From: Planifilum sp021793745
GTDB lineage: Bacteria; Bacillota; Bacilli; Thermoactinomycetales; DSM-44946
Length of the DNA stretch: 46,575 nt
Direction: 5' to 3'
Assembly: GCA_937983105.1 (NCBI GenBank)
Contig: CALKAM010000028.1
Span: 1 to 46,575 of the forward strand
The notes under the pieces were generated by a model that made no database searches, was not told where the DNA came from, and was given only the letters and a program-made list of their open reading frames with translations. The stretch's first letter is position 1; the number at the start of each line of letters is the position of its first letter. Below are positions 1 to 9,245 of the stretch, piece by piece. The translations under genes were made by a program, and so were the position numbers.

Positions 1-33
1 AGCCGCGCCCCGCACCGCGGAACAACCAGCTTG

Positions 34-64
34 TCCCCCGGTATGAAACCGGGGGATTTTTTGT
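34..64 (+). terminator. Rho-independent terminator of a gene upstream of the window
   Basis: An 8-bp GC stem (CCCCCGGT pairing with ACCGGGGG) with a short loop is followed by six T residues on the plus strand. The gene it ends lies outside the window. The 190 bases from here to cysH show no convincing riboswitch or sulfur-regulator site. Confidence 0.8.
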
Positions 65-258
65 GGGGAATACGCACCGTTCTTCCATCCAGGAGGTCCT
101 CGTGTGCCTGTGACGGTTCCGGAGGGGATATCCAAACGGTACGGGGAAAATCCCGCTTTCCTTTATACGAAAAAGATCTCTTTCAACGGGGCCGCGGCCA
201 CGGTTTGTGACCAATTGGGCGGCTGCTGAATATGGAATGAAGGGGGAGGGATCAACGG

Positions 259-993
259 ATGAAAGAATCAGACGGAAAGATCAAGGCGGATCGGGAAGCG
301 ATCCGGAGGGCGGTGCAGGACTTGAAGGGGGCCCATCCCACCGAAGTCCTTGCCTGGGGAGTCAAAAGATTCGGCTCCCGGAAGATCGCCCTGGCATGCA
401 GTTTTGGTGCGGAAGACGTGGCGCTCGTGGATATGCTGCAAAGGGTCGATCCGGAGGTGGATGTGTTTTACCTGGACACGGATCTTCATTTTCAGGAGAC
501 GTACGAGACCCGGGACCGGTTGGCCCAGCGGTACGGAAAGCGGTTTATTCGGGTTTCGCCGGAATGGACCCTTGAAAAGCAGGCGGAGGTCTGGGGCGAA
601 CGGCTGTGGGAGCGGGATCCCAATCTCTGCTGCCGTCTGCGCAAGGTGGAACCCCTCAAAAAGGTGTTGGCCGGTTATCACGCCTGGATCACCGGGATTC
701 GCCGGGAACAGTCCCCCACCCGCGCCCATGCGGAAGTGGTGGAGTGGGATGAATCCTTCGGCCTGGTCAAACTGAACCCCTTGGCCCATTGGACCCATGA
801 TCAGGTATGGTCCTATATCCGGGAGCGGAAGGTTCCCTACAATCCCCTGCACGACCGACAATACCCCAGTATCGGGTGCCAGCCCTGCACGAAGCCCGTC
901 AAACCCGGCCAAGATTTCCGGGCGGGCCGCTGGTCCGGCTTCGATAAAACCGAATGCGGCTTGCATCCGAATCGGAAAGGGGATCCGGAATGA
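259..993 (+). CDS. cysH: Phosphoadenylyl/adenylyl-sulfate reductase (CysH), iron-sulfur type
   Basis: Reduces activated sulfate (APS or PAPS) to sulfite with thioredoxin or a similar donor, in the cytosolic assimilatory sulfate pathway. The 244-residue protein has the PP-loop ATP-pyrophosphatase fold near the N-terminus (ALACSFGAEDV), the paired cysteines C124-C125, and CxxC at C207/C210. These four cysteines are the [4Fe-4S] ligands of the APS-reductase-type enzymes. The C-terminal ECGLH motif carries the catalytic cysteine C233. A GGGAGGG Shine-Dalgarno precedes the ATG. The stop overlaps the sat start as ATGA, so the two are translationally coupled. No APS kinase gene (cysC) lies beside them, which fits direct use of APS, although Bacillus CysH can use both substrates. 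Confidence 0.93.
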   Translation: MKESDGKIKADREAIRRAVQDLKGAHPTEVLAWGVKRFGSRKIALACSFGAEDVALVDMLQRVDPEVDVFYLDTDLHFQETYETRDRLAQRYGKRFIRVSPEWTLEKQAEVWGERLWERDPNLCCRLRKVEPLKKVLAGYHAWITGIRREQSPTRAHAEVVEWDESFGLVKLNPLAHWTHDQVWSYIRERKVPYNPLHDRQYPSIGCQPCTKPVKPGQDFRAGRWSGFDKTECGLHPNRKGDPE

Positions 994-2153
994 TGGAAAC
1001 CATCCCCCCTCATGGCGGGCAACTGATCAACCGGATCATCGCCGGCGAGGAGCGGGAGGATTGGTTGAAACGGGCGGAGGAGATCCCTGGCTGGGCGGTT
1101 CCGCCGATGATCCTGTCCGATTTGGAGTGTATCGCCACCGGGGTTTTTTCGCCCCTCACCGGATTTTTGCATGAGGAGGATTATCTTGCGGTTCGGGACC
1201 GGATGCGTTTGGCGGACGGAACGGTCTGGACGCTGCCGATTACCCTTCCGGTTCCGGAAGACCGCGCTGCGGACGTCCGGGAGGGGAAGCCGGTGGCGAT
1301 CCGGGGGGAGGACGGGCGGATCTATGCCGTGGTCGAAGTGGAAAGCCTGTATCGGGTGGACCGGCGGAAGGAGGCGCGGGAGGTGTTCCGCACCGAGGAT
1401 GCGAAACATCCCGGCGTAGCCCGCCTGTACCGCTCTTCCCCTCTCCGGGCCGGCGGCCCGATTTGGTTGCTGAATCGACCGGATCACGGACTTTTCAACC
1501 GGTTCATCCTGGATCCGGTGGAGACCCGCAGCGCGATTCGGCAGCGCGGCTGGCGCCGGATCGTCGGCTTCCAGACGCGGAACCCGATCCATCGGGCCCA
1601 CGAATATATCCAAAAGGCGGCCCTGGAGACGGTGGACGGACTTTTTCTCAACCCGTTGATCGGTGAGACGAAAGCGGACGACATCCCTGCGGACATCCGG
1701 ATGAAGAGTTACCAGGTGATTCTGGATCATTACTACCAGCGGGAGCGGGTTTTGTTTTCCGCCTTTCCGGCGGCGATGCGCTATGCCGGGCCAAGGGAAG
1801 CCGTCTTTCACGCCCTGGTCCGCAAAAATTACGGTTGCACCCATTTCATCGTCGGTCGGGATCATGCCGGGGTGGGGGACTATTACGGCACTTATGACGC
1901 CCAAAGGATCTTCGACGAATTTCGCCCGGAGGAACTGGGGATTCTCCCCCTCTTCTTCGAACACAGTTTTTATTGCCGGCGGTGCGGCGGAATGGCCACC
2001 TACAAGACCTGTCCCCACGACCGGGAACACCACGTCATTTTGTCCGGTACCCGGGTGAGGTCCATGCTGAAGGAGGGGAAGATGCCGCCGCCGGAATTTT
2101 CCCGGCCGGAGGTCATTCGGGTCTTGATCGAGGGAGTTCAGGGTTCCCGGTGA
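990..2153 (+). CDS. sat: Sulfate adenylyltransferase (ATP sulfurylase)
   Basis: Joins sulfate and ATP to make APS and pyrophosphate, the first step of sulfate assimilation. The 387-residue length matches the monomeric Bacillus Sat family. Visible motifs are QTRNPIHRAH at about residues 195-204 (the nucleotide-binding QxRNPxHxxH signature) and GRDHAGVG from about residue 289. A CRRCGGM-CP cysteine cluster near the C-terminus could bind zinc. I chose the ATG at 990, which overlaps the cysH stop (ATGA); a second ATG follows immediately at 993. A longer in-frame ATG at 954 lies inside cysH and lacks a ribosome site. A strong terminator follows about 40 bases after the stop. Confidence 0.95.
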   Translation: MMETIPPHGGQLINRIIAGEEREDWLKRAEEIPGWAVPPMILSDLECIATGVFSPLTGFLHEEDYLAVRDRMRLADGTVWTLPITLPVPEDRAADVREGKPVAIRGEDGRIYAVVEVESLYRVDRRKEAREVFRTEDAKHPGVARLYRSSPLRAGGPIWLLNRPDHGLFNRFILDPVETRSAIRQRGWRRIVGFQTRNPIHRAHEYIQKAALETVDGLFLNPLIGETKADDIPADIRMKSYQVILDHYYQRERVLFSAFPAAMRYAGPREAVFHALVRKNYGCTHFIVGRDHAGVGDYYGTYDAQRIFDEFRPEELGILPLFFEHSFYCRRCGGMATYKTCPHDREHHVILSGTRVRSMLKEGKMPPPEFSRPEVIRVLIEGVQGSR

Positions 2154-2191
2154 TCGCCAAGCAGAAAAAATGCCGATCCCGAAGCGAAGAT

Positions 2192-2220
2192 GCCGGAGGT
2201 GAGACCTCCGGCTTTTTTGT
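2192..2220 (+). terminator. Rho-independent terminator after cysH-sat
   Basis: The stem GCCGGAGGT pairs with ACCTCCGGC around a tiny loop and is followed by TTTTTTGT. It closes the cysH-sat operon and separates it from lutABC. Confidence 0.9.
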
Positions 2221-2361
2221 GTCGATCCTCTGAAATTAAAAAGGGGGAAAGAGTCCCAATGTTATAATTGAATGGGACAACCTTTTTTCGCCATCAGCAT
2301 CCAATGCCGCGGGATCCTTTCCCGGTCGAAGGATCACCGTGCGGGGAATCGGGGGAAATGT

Positions 2362-3084
2362 ATGCGTGTGGGAATCTTTGCAACCTGTCTTGTCGACGTG
2401 TTTTTTCCGGAAGTGGGTATCAGCATGGTGCGGGTGTTGCGCCGGCTCGGTTTTGATGTGGACTTTCCCGAGGGGCAAACCTGCTGCGGTCAGCCGGCCT
2501 TTAACACCGGTTATTGGGCGGAAGGGCGAAGGGTGGCCAAGGGTTTGATACGCGCCATGGAGTCCTATGACGCCGTGGTGACCCCCTCGGGTTCTTGTGC
2601 GGCGATGGTTCGCCGCATGTATCCGCGGCTGATGGACGAGGAGCCGGAGTGGAAGCGGCGGGCGGAGCATTTGGCGGCTCGGTGTTTCGAGTTTTCCGAG
2701 TTCCTGGTTCAACGGGGATTGGTTGATCTCGGAGCCCGCCTCGAGGGAACGGCCGTTTACCATCATTCCTGTCACATGCGTCGTGAGCTTCAGGTGACGG
2801 AGGCTCCCCTCCGGCTCCTGGCCCATGTCCGGGGCTTGACCCTGAAGGCGTTTCCTCACCCGGAAGACTGCTGCGGGTTCGGCGGCACCTTTGCCGTCAA
2901 AATGGGCGGAATATCCACGGCCATGGCCGATGAGAAGGTGGATCACATCCTGTCCACCGGGGTCGATTTTCTCCTGGGTTCGGATATGGGCTGCCTGATG
3001 AACCTGGGTGGAAGGCTGAGCCGCCGGGGGGAGTCGGTGGAGGTACTCCACGTCGTCCAGCTTCTGGATCGGGGGTTGAATTGA
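2362..3084 (+). CDS. lutA: L-lactate oxidation protein LutA, cysteine-rich iron-sulfur subunit
   Basis: Subunit of the LutABC complex that oxidises L-lactate to pyruvate in the cytosol. The 240-residue protein carries two copies of the CCG cysteine-rich domain: CCGQPAFNTG with its upstream cysteine, and CCGFGGTFAVK paired with HSCHMRREL. These bind an iron-sulfur cluster in this family. The start is the ATG at 2362, where homology begins (MRVGIFATCLVDVFFPE); in-frame sequence upstream is non-coding in character. It is separated from lutB by a single base, so the three lut genes form one transcript. Bacillus LutA is about 238 residues, so length is normal. Confidence 0.93.
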   Translation: MRVGIFATCLVDVFFPEVGISMVRVLRRLGFDVDFPEGQTCCGQPAFNTGYWAEGRRVAKGLIRAMESYDAVVTPSGSCAAMVRRMYPRLMDEEPEWKRRAEHLAARCFEFSEFLVQRGLVDLGARLEGTAVYHHSCHMRRELQVTEAPLRLLAHVRGLTLKAFPHPEDCCGFGGTFAVKMGGISTAMADEKVDHILSTGVDFLLGSDMGCLMNLGGRLSRRGESVEVLHVVQLLDRGLN

Positions 3085-3085
3085 A

Positions 3086-4522
3086 ATGAACGGGAAATCG
3101 GCTTTTCAGGAGAGGGTTGGAAAGGCCCTGGAGGATGATTTCCTGCGGCGTTCCGTCCGGGAGACCCAGGACCGGTTGAGGGGGGGAAGGGTCGCAGCGG
3201 CGGCGGATTGGGGGGATTGGGAAGCCCTGCGAACCCGCGGCGAGGCGATCCGCCGCCATACCGTGGAACATCTGGACGTCTATCTGGATCGGTTCGCCAC
3301 GCGGGTGGAAGAGGCGGGGGGGCATATCTTCTTCGCCGACACGGCGGAGGATGCCCGCCGGTATATCCTCCAACTGGCCGTCGCGAAGGGAGTTTCATCC
3401 GTTGTCAAGTCCAAATCGATGGTTTCGGAGGAGATCGGTTTGAACCACGCCCTGGAGGCGGAAGGGGTGGAGGTGACGGAGACCGACCTCGGGGAATTTA
3501 TCATCCAGTTGGCCGGTGAGACGCCCTCCCACATTATTGCGCCCGCCATTCACAAAAACCGGAAACAGGTGGCGGAGCTGTTTTCCCGGGAAGCGGGCAG
3601 AACGCTCTCTGACGCGACGGAGGCATTGACGGCCTATGCCCGCCGCCGACTGCGGGAAAAATTTCTGCGCGCCGATATGGGGATCACCGGCTGCAACTTC
3701 GGCGTCGCCGAATCGGGTTCCGTGGTCTTGGTGAGCAATGAAGGTAATGCCCGGTTGACGTCGAGCCTCCCCCGGATCCACGTGGTGGTGATGGGGATGG
3801 AGCGGCTGGTTCCCCGGTGGAAAGACCTGGATGTCCTCCTGACCCTGTTAACCCGAAGCGCCACGGGACAGAAGATCACCAGCTACGTGACGGCGATTAC
3901 GGGGCCGCGCCGCTCCGGGGACGCCGACGGGCCGGAGGAGTTGCACATCGTGGTGGTGGATAACGGCCGCTCCGCCCTTTTGGGGACCAAGTACCAGCAC
4001 GTGCTCCACTGCATCCGGTGCGGGGCGTGTCTCAACGTATGCCCCGTCTATCGGCATATCGGAGGCCATGCCTACGGGAGCGTCTATTCCGGGCCGATCG
4101 GCGCCGTTTTGACGCCGCTGTTGAACGGGCTTGAAAAATACGGCGAGCTTCCCTACGCCTCCAGCCTGTGCGGCGCCTGCACGGAAGCGTGTCCGGTCCG
4201 CATTCCGCTCCATGAACTGCTGCTGGAGCTCCGGAGGGATCAGGTGGAGGAGGGGCTATCCCCGCGGGTGGAGCAAATGGCCTTCCGCGGCTTCGCCTGG
4301 ATGGCCGAAGATCCGAAGCGGTTTTTCGCGGCGGCCAAACTGGGACAGTGGCTGACGCGCCCCCTGGCTGACGAAGCCGGACGCCTGAAAAAGGGGATGG
4401 GTCCCTTGTCGCCCTGGACGGAGAGCCGAGATTTTCCCCGGCCGGCCTCCCAAGCCTTCCGCGACTGGTGGCGGCGAGAGGGCCGTCGGGAAGGGGGAAC
4501 CGATGATGGATCAACCCGATAA
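3086..4522 (+). CDS. lutB: L-lactate oxidation iron-sulfur protein LutB
   Basis: Central subunit of the lactate-oxidising LutABC complex. The 478-residue protein has an N-terminal LUD domain (about residues 70-300, with GITGCNFGVAESGSVV) and then two 4Fe-4S ferredoxin-type clusters: CIRCGACLNVCP from residue 309 and CGACTEACP from residue 362. The C-terminus is the usual charged tail. The ATG lies one base after the lutA stop. The 3' end overlaps lutC by 20 bases. Length agrees with Bacillus LutB (about 476). LldP-type permease and LutR-type regulator genes are not adjacent here. Confidence 0.94.
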   Translation: MNGKSAFQERVGKALEDDFLRRSVRETQDRLRGGRVAAAADWGDWEALRTRGEAIRRHTVEHLDVYLDRFATRVEEAGGHIFFADTAEDARRYILQLAVAKGVSSVVKSKSMVSEEIGLNHALEAEGVEVTETDLGEFIIQLAGETPSHIIAPAIHKNRKQVAELFSREAGRTLSDATEALTAYARRRLREKFLRADMGITGCNFGVAESGSVVLVSNEGNARLTSSLPRIHVVVMGMERLVPRWKDLDVLLTLLTRSATGQKITSYVTAITGPRRSGDADGPEELHIVVVDNGRSALLGTKYQHVLHCIRCGACLNVCPVYRHIGGHAYGSVYSGPIGAVLTPLLNGLEKYGELPYASSLCGACTEACPVRIPLHELLLELRRDQVEEGLSPRVEQMAFRGFAWMAEDPKRFFAAAKLGQWLTRPLADEAGRLKKGMGPLSPWTESRDFPRPASQAFRDWWRREGRREGGTDDGSTR

Positions 4523-5174
4523 CCGCCGCCGTTTCCTCGCCCGCCTGTCGGAACGTCTCGGAAAAAGCCGCCGGGAGTCCGCTCCGCCGCCGGAGGGGGA
4601 GACAAGGGAGGAGAAGCTGACGGAAGAGGAGCGGATCAGCCGGTTTCTCCACAACCTTTCCCTCCTCGGGGGGCGGGGGGTTCGAATCCGGGGACGGGAG
4701 GAGCTCAAACGGCGGCTGATGGAGGATGTCGAAGGGGACAAGGCCTCTCCGCTGATTTTTTGGAAGGATGCCTTCCTGGAGGAGATTACGGACGACCTTT
4801 CGAATGTGGAGCGGATTCCGTGGGAGTCCGGACGGGATGCTGCCGAGCTGATCCGGGATGCGGAGCGGGCGAAGGCCGGCCTGGTGAGGGCGGACTGGGG
4901 CGTCGCTTCGACCGGGTCGATCGCCCTGATCGGCGGTCAAGGCCGGGGACGGAGTGTCAGCCTGCTTCCCCCCGTTCTGTTCGTGGTGTTGAACCGGGAG
5001 AACCTCCTCTCCGATACCGGCAATGTCTGGAGCCGGTTCGGGGAAACCCGGGGGGAAGGCGTTCCCGCCTACATCCACTGGATCACCGGTCCGAGCCGGA
5101 GCGCCGATATTGAAGGGGATTTGTCGATCGGGGTTCACGGACCGTACCGCGTGTCTGTTTATCTGCTGGAGTGA
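4503..5174 (+). CDS. lutC: L-lactate oxidation protein LutC (LUD domain)
   Basis: Third subunit of LutABC. The 223 residues include the LUD fold, with WGVASTGSIALIGGQGRGRS (about residues 132-151) and the C-terminal GPSRSADIEGDLSIGVHGP motif typical of LutC. The start is one of two adjacent ATGs (4503 or 4506) inside the lutB 3' end, so coupling to lutB is likely. No T-tract terminator follows. A bare hairpin (CCGAAGC / GCCTTCGG, about 5182-5201) sits in the 48-base convergent gap before the CDF gene. Confidence 0.93.
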   Translation: MMDQPDNRRRFLARLSERLGKSRRESAPPPEGETREEKLTEEERISRFLHNLSLLGGRGVRIRGREELKRRLMEDVEGDKASPLIFWKDAFLEEITDDLSNVERIPWESGRDAAELIRDAERAKAGLVRADWGVASTGSIALIGGQGRGRSVSLLPPVLFVVLNRENLLSDTGNVWSRFGETRGEGVPAYIHWITGPSRSADIEGDLSIGVHGPYRVSVYLLE

Positions 5175-5222
5175 GGGGACGCCGAAGCGGTCGCCTTCGG
5201 GACCGGGAGTTGTCAGCGAAAC

Positions 5223-6116
5223 TCACCGTTCTCTTCTTCGGGAAGGGAAACCTTCCCTCCTCTCATTTTCCGGCTCGATATGGATTAATACCTGCGCCTG
5301 GGGAAAGGACCGTTGGATGTCGGCTTCAATCCGGTCGCACAGGCGATGGGCGCTTTCCACACTCATTTCGGATGGAACGATGAGATGGAGGTCCACATGC
5401 TCCTCCGGTCCCGAACGGCGGGTCCGAAGGGCGTGGTACTCGATGTATTCATCGGCGTAAGAGTGCAGAATTTCCCGGATCTTTTCCTCCTCCTCGGGAG
5501 TCAGCCGCACATCCAACAGGGGGAGAAAGGATTCTTTCCCCAATTGGTACGCCTCCTTCATGATGAACAGGGCGATCCCGATACCGATCAGCGGGTCCAG
5601 CAAAGTGAAGTCGGTGAGGCTGACCAGCACCAGGCTGAGGGCCACCCCGGCGGAGGAGTAGACATCCGTCAGCAAATGCAGCGCATTGGAGCGCATGGCG
5701 ACGGATTTGGCCTGGATTCCGGCCTTTTTGACGATCAGGCCGACCACCAGGTTGATGATGGCCCCGAGCGCCATGACCGCTGCACCGAGCAGGGGAAAGT
5801 GCAGGGGGGAGGGGTTCAGCAGTTTTTCGCAGGATTCGATGATGATCCAGATGCCGGCCACAAAGATCAGCAAAGTTTCAATGGTTCCCGAGAGGTTTTC
5901 GATCTTCCCGTGGCCGTAGGGATGGGTCCGATCAGGGGGCCGTTGGGAATAGCGGACCGAAAAAAAGGCCATGATGGAGGCGGCCAAATCCAGCAGGGAG
6001 TGGATGGCTTCGGAGAGTATGGCCACGGAACCGGTGTAGATACCGGCTGCCAACTTGAGCAGCACGACGGTGGAATTGCTCACAATCGACAAGCTTGCGG
6101 CGCGTTGCGGTCTCAA
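5223..6116 (-). CDS. Cation diffusion facilitator family metal exporter
   Basis: Membrane antiporter expected to export divalent metals (zinc, manganese, iron or cobalt; specificity cannot be read from the sequence). The 297 residues show six hydrophobic helices, the CDF motif with SEAIHSLLDLAAS in helix 2, the HPYGHGKIEN loop, and LLTDVYSSAGVAL in helix 5, followed by a cytosolic ferredoxin-like domain from about residue 205 with HxxxH-type metal sites (EEHVDLHL). The likely start is TTG at 6116, preceded by a GGAGGGGG Shine-Dalgarno. It points toward lutABC and is transcribed separately. Length and topology are normal. Confidence 0.9.
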   Translation of the reverse strand: MRPQRAASLSIVSNSTVVLLKLAAGIYTGSVAILSEAIHSLLDLAASIMAFFSVRYSQRPPDRTHPYGHGKIENLSGTIETLLIFVAGIWIIIESCEKLLNPSPLHFPLLGAAVMALGAIINLVVGLIVKKAGIQAKSVAMRSNALHLLTDVYSSAGVALSLVLVSLTDFTLLDPLIGIGIALFIMKEAYQLGKESFLPLLDVRLTPEEEEKIREILHSYADEYIEYHALRTRRSGPEEHVDLHLIVPSEMSVESAHRLCDRIEADIQRSFPQAQVLIHIEPENERREGFPSRRRER

Positions 6117-6189
6117 TAGGACCCCCTCCCCTTCTGGTGTGCGCGAAAAAATTGGTATTCATGCAGACAAGTTGCGGATGGGCAAATAG

Positions 6190-6224
6190 GAAACCCGGTG
6201 ACATCCTGCCACCGGGTCTTGTTT
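6190..6224 (-). terminator. Hairpin between the GntR gene and the CDF gene, probable terminator
   Basis: The stem ACCCGGTG pairs with CACCGGGT around a short loop. On the minus strand it is followed by TTTCCTATTT and on the plus strand by CTTGTTTT, so it may work in either direction. It lies downstream of the GntR gene on the minus strand. Confidence 0.55.
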
Positions 6225-6317
6225 TATGAAATCCGTGTATTCCGTGCATCGGTTTCGGATCATGGCGGAAAACACCCCAGCTGTGTCGATCACCGACCCC
6301 ATTATACCCGATCGGAA

Positions 6318-7127
6318 TCAATCCTTCCATCCCCGCGGTTCCGCCGTCCATTCGTCGGATACCTGCAGGGGGTACTCGTAGACGAATTGGTGCAGGGAGG
6401 CATTAAACACAATCCGGCTGTATTCATAAAGGATTTCCCGATTTTTGCGGTCCTTCGCCCATACCCAGCGATCCATTTCCAAAACCGGTTGGCTTCTCGC
6501 GATGCGAAGGGCGGATGCTTCCTCGGCGGTCGGCATGCGGACGGTCAACCGTTCCGCTGCGCGCACGGGACGAAGCCCCTTATTCCTTTGCAGCCAAACG
6601 GACACGGGGATCTCCTCACCGCCTTCTTCCCGCCAGCCTTCCAGAAGCGATGCCGGATAGTAGCTGTCCATCAGGCGGAAGGGGGCTTGTGAGCCCACGT
6701 GCACTCTGCGACAGTGCAGGACTTCCACTTCCGGATGGATGTTCAGTTTTTGTCCGATCTCCTTCCCGGCGGCCCGGACCGAAGGAGGCTCGGTCAAGCG
6801 TGTGAAGGCGTAGGGTTCCCGGGTTTCACGGACCATCGACCCGGATGGCCGGCTGTTCCCCTCCCCGGGAAGGGTGAGCCGGGGATTGGCGGAGCCCACG
6901 GTCACCCGGGTTGTGGAAAATCTCACATATACCCCGCTCCGGGGGACGATGTCCACCTTGTTCTCCGATTGGAGCCGAACCAAGGCTGCCCGGATGGTGG
7001 GGCGGCTGGTTTTCAATTCCTCCGCCAGCTCCCGTTCGGAGGGCAGCCGCTGCCCCGGGGCGTAAGCCCCTTCTTCAATCCGCCGGGAAAGGATTTCCTT
7101 CACTTCATCGATCTTCGTTTTCGTCAC
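6318..7127 (-). CDS. GntR/HutC-family transcriptional regulator with UTRA domain
   Basis: DNA-binding repressor-type protein. The N-terminal winged helix (residues about 1-68) shows the GntR signature PGQRLPSERELAEELKTSRP. Residues about 100-260 form a UTRA ligand-binding domain, with RxRxxxG-like contacts and YYPASLLEGW. The GTG at 7127 is chosen because it follows a GTGGGG-rich ribosome site and places the helix-turn-helix at the usual distance; a longer frame to 7214 would run through its own promoter. UTRA ligands are often sugar phosphates or histidine-related compounds; the ligand here is unknown. The gene is divergent from the small gene at 7436, which may be its target. Confidence 0.88.
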   Translation of the reverse strand: MTKTKIDEVKEILSRRIEEGAYAPGQRLPSERELAEELKTSRPTIRAALVRLQSENKVDIVPRSGVYVRFSTTRVTVGSANPRLTLPGEGNSRPSGSMVRETREPYAFTRLTEPPSVRAAGKEIGQKLNIHPEVEVLHCRRVHVGSQAPFRLMDSYYPASLLEGWREEGGEEIPVSVWLQRNKGLRPVRAAERLTVRMPTAEEASALRIARSQPVLEMDRWVWAKDRKNREILYEYSRIVFNASLHQFVYEYPLQVSDEWTAEPRGWKD

Positions 7128-7199
7128 GAAGACACCCCACTTCGCAACCGGTACGCACCATAGATATATTATCACAAAGCTTAAAGGGAGCGTTAGGGG

Positions 7200-7229
7200 T
7201 TGACATGTGGACAAAAATCATCCTATACT
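7200..7229 (+). promoter_or_regulatory. Sigma-A promoter divergent from the GntR gene
   Basis: TTGACA (7200-7205), an 18-base spacer and TATACT (7224-7229) make a near-consensus vegetative promoter reading toward the gene at 7436. An AT-rich GATAATATAT at about 7165-7175 on the other strand probably serves the GntR gene, so the two promoters lie back to back. Confidence 0.7.
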
Positions 7230-7435
7230 GAAAATAGAAACTGGTAATGACCAAACATGCGCCTGAGATCACATATTCATGTCGCTGGATGCCATCTCAT
7301 TTCCTGGAATCAAGGAGGTGAAGCCTGCTGCCGTGCGCAAACCGGGCACTGATGCCGGTTGCATCATCGGATGCGGGTGGGACATGCGGAGCTGGCGGGC
7401 ATTGGTCCGGATGGGTGGTTGGCAGCGGATCGATC

Positions 7436-7798
7436 ATGGAACCTTTCCACAAGCGCTTGGCGGAAATATGGTGGAAGTATCGTCTCGGACAACGGCTGAA
7501 TCTGATCGATCTGAATCAATGGCTGGAATCCCTGGATGCTGTTACGGTCCATCCGAACAAGAAACATTGGTTCGAATGGACAATTGCCCGGCTGCACGAA
7601 TACAACAAGTTGATCGGCTGTATTCCCCGGCCCCTCCTGTCCGAATGGGAGGAGGCGCTGGATGCCAATCTGGAGTATTGTTGGAAGGTTCACAAGCTTG
7701 AGGTGATGGCCCACCTGGCCGAGGAGATCGGCGAAAGGAGCTGGGCCCACCGTTTGCACGACGAGTTGGGGCGCATCAAAGAAGGCGTCGCCCCGTGA
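7436..7798 (+). CDS. Small hypothetical protein, phage-type (DUF7667-like)
   Basis: A 120-residue, mostly helical, Trp-rich protein with no signal peptide or membrane helix. The segment LDANLEYCWKVHKLEVMAHL followed by a short acidic helix recalls a family of small phage and Bacillales proteins that I remember as DUF7667; function unknown. The ATG at 7436 has only a weak ribosome site. The frame stays open upstream to 7322, with another ATG at 7352 giving 148 residues, and a perfect AAGGAGGTG lies at 7312-7320, too far from both. A TTGACA promoter at 7200 drives it. It may be a target of the divergent GntR gene. Confidence 0.55.
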   Translation: MEPFHKRLAEIWWKYRLGQRLNLIDLNQWLESLDAVTVHPNKKHWFEWTIARLHEYNKLIGCIPRPLLSEWEEALDANLEYCWKVHKLEVMAHLAEEIGERSWAHRLHDELGRIKEGVAP

Positions 7799-8376
7799 GG
7801 AATCGGACATCATGACGGATGTTACCATCACAATTGGACCGCAATCATCGATTCATATCTTGTAATCAGTGCTTGACAAGATGTTTCACGGGCTTCGTCC
7901 CGTACTTGTCTGGAAGAACAGATACCCCATTTCTTCCCCTCACATTTTTCCCGCATGGAAAATGCGCTCGCGATATGGATGACCTGCTGAGGGACCGTTT
8001 CAGGTCCCTTTTCTTTGTGGACGGATTCCTCCCTTCCTGTTAAGCGGATGATCCTGGATCCGATTTATTCGTCACGCAAATTACCGCCTGATCGGCGTTT
8101 TTTTGTTCCCAACTGCTCAATGCAGTGATCACCATTGAAAAGCGCGCCGTCCATCATCCGCTTTTCCACTCCGTTCCGGATCGTGCGTTGCCAAACCCGT
8201 TCGGGTGTCCAAAGTCAGATAATCAGCGGTTTTCGCCCACAACGAGGCAGTCGTCGTTCTTTTGGTCTCCAGATCCAAACCAAGCCGGTTCTAAGCCTCA
8301 TAAATATCCGTCAGCAATTCTGAGACTCCGCCATACCATTCCACCGCTGCTTCCACGACAGGCGTTTCTTTCGGAA
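7799..8376. other. Gene-free stretch with terminators and possible coding remnants
   Basis: No intact gene is seen here. A terminator hairpin lies at 7991-8018 and a weaker one at 8086-8106. On the minus strand at about 8308-8371 a short open segment (reading EWYGGVSELLTDIYEA then stop) looks protein-like, and minus-strand sequence at 8130-8290 also stays open for about 50 codons. These may be remnants of a lost gene; I could not identify it. Confidence 0.4.
7991..8018 (+). terminator. Rho-independent terminator
   Basis: GGGACC pairs with GGTCCC around GTTTCA and is followed by TTTTCTTT. It probably ends the transcript of the small gene at 7436. Confidence 0.7.
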
Positions 8377-9105
<729 letters not shown>

Positions 9106-9245
9106 GGCTTCCACTCCCGTCCACTGTTGTCGTATTATCATATGTCGGGACAGGGCGCTCGTTCAGGGCGGATCCCCAGACCGGGGAATGGGCAGTGACG
9201 ATTGTGATAAAATGAATAAAACGCGGAGGATTGAAGGAGGTTGCC

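Noticed and set aside
60..258. Possible S-box or other sulfur riboswitch upstream of cysH
   Set aside because: No SAM-riboswitch core (GGTGGAGGGA...GAAACC arrangement) or other known motif is present, and no terminator hairpin lies between it and the gene.
837..2033. Long minus-strand open frame opposite sat
   Set aside because: It lies entirely opposite cysH and sat, has no domain, is Pro/Arg-rich, and reflects the high GC of the region.
7860..7990. Possible IS200 TnpA remnant (reading VWKNRYPI)
   Set aside because: The resemblance is only a few residues long, with no HUH motif or second end.
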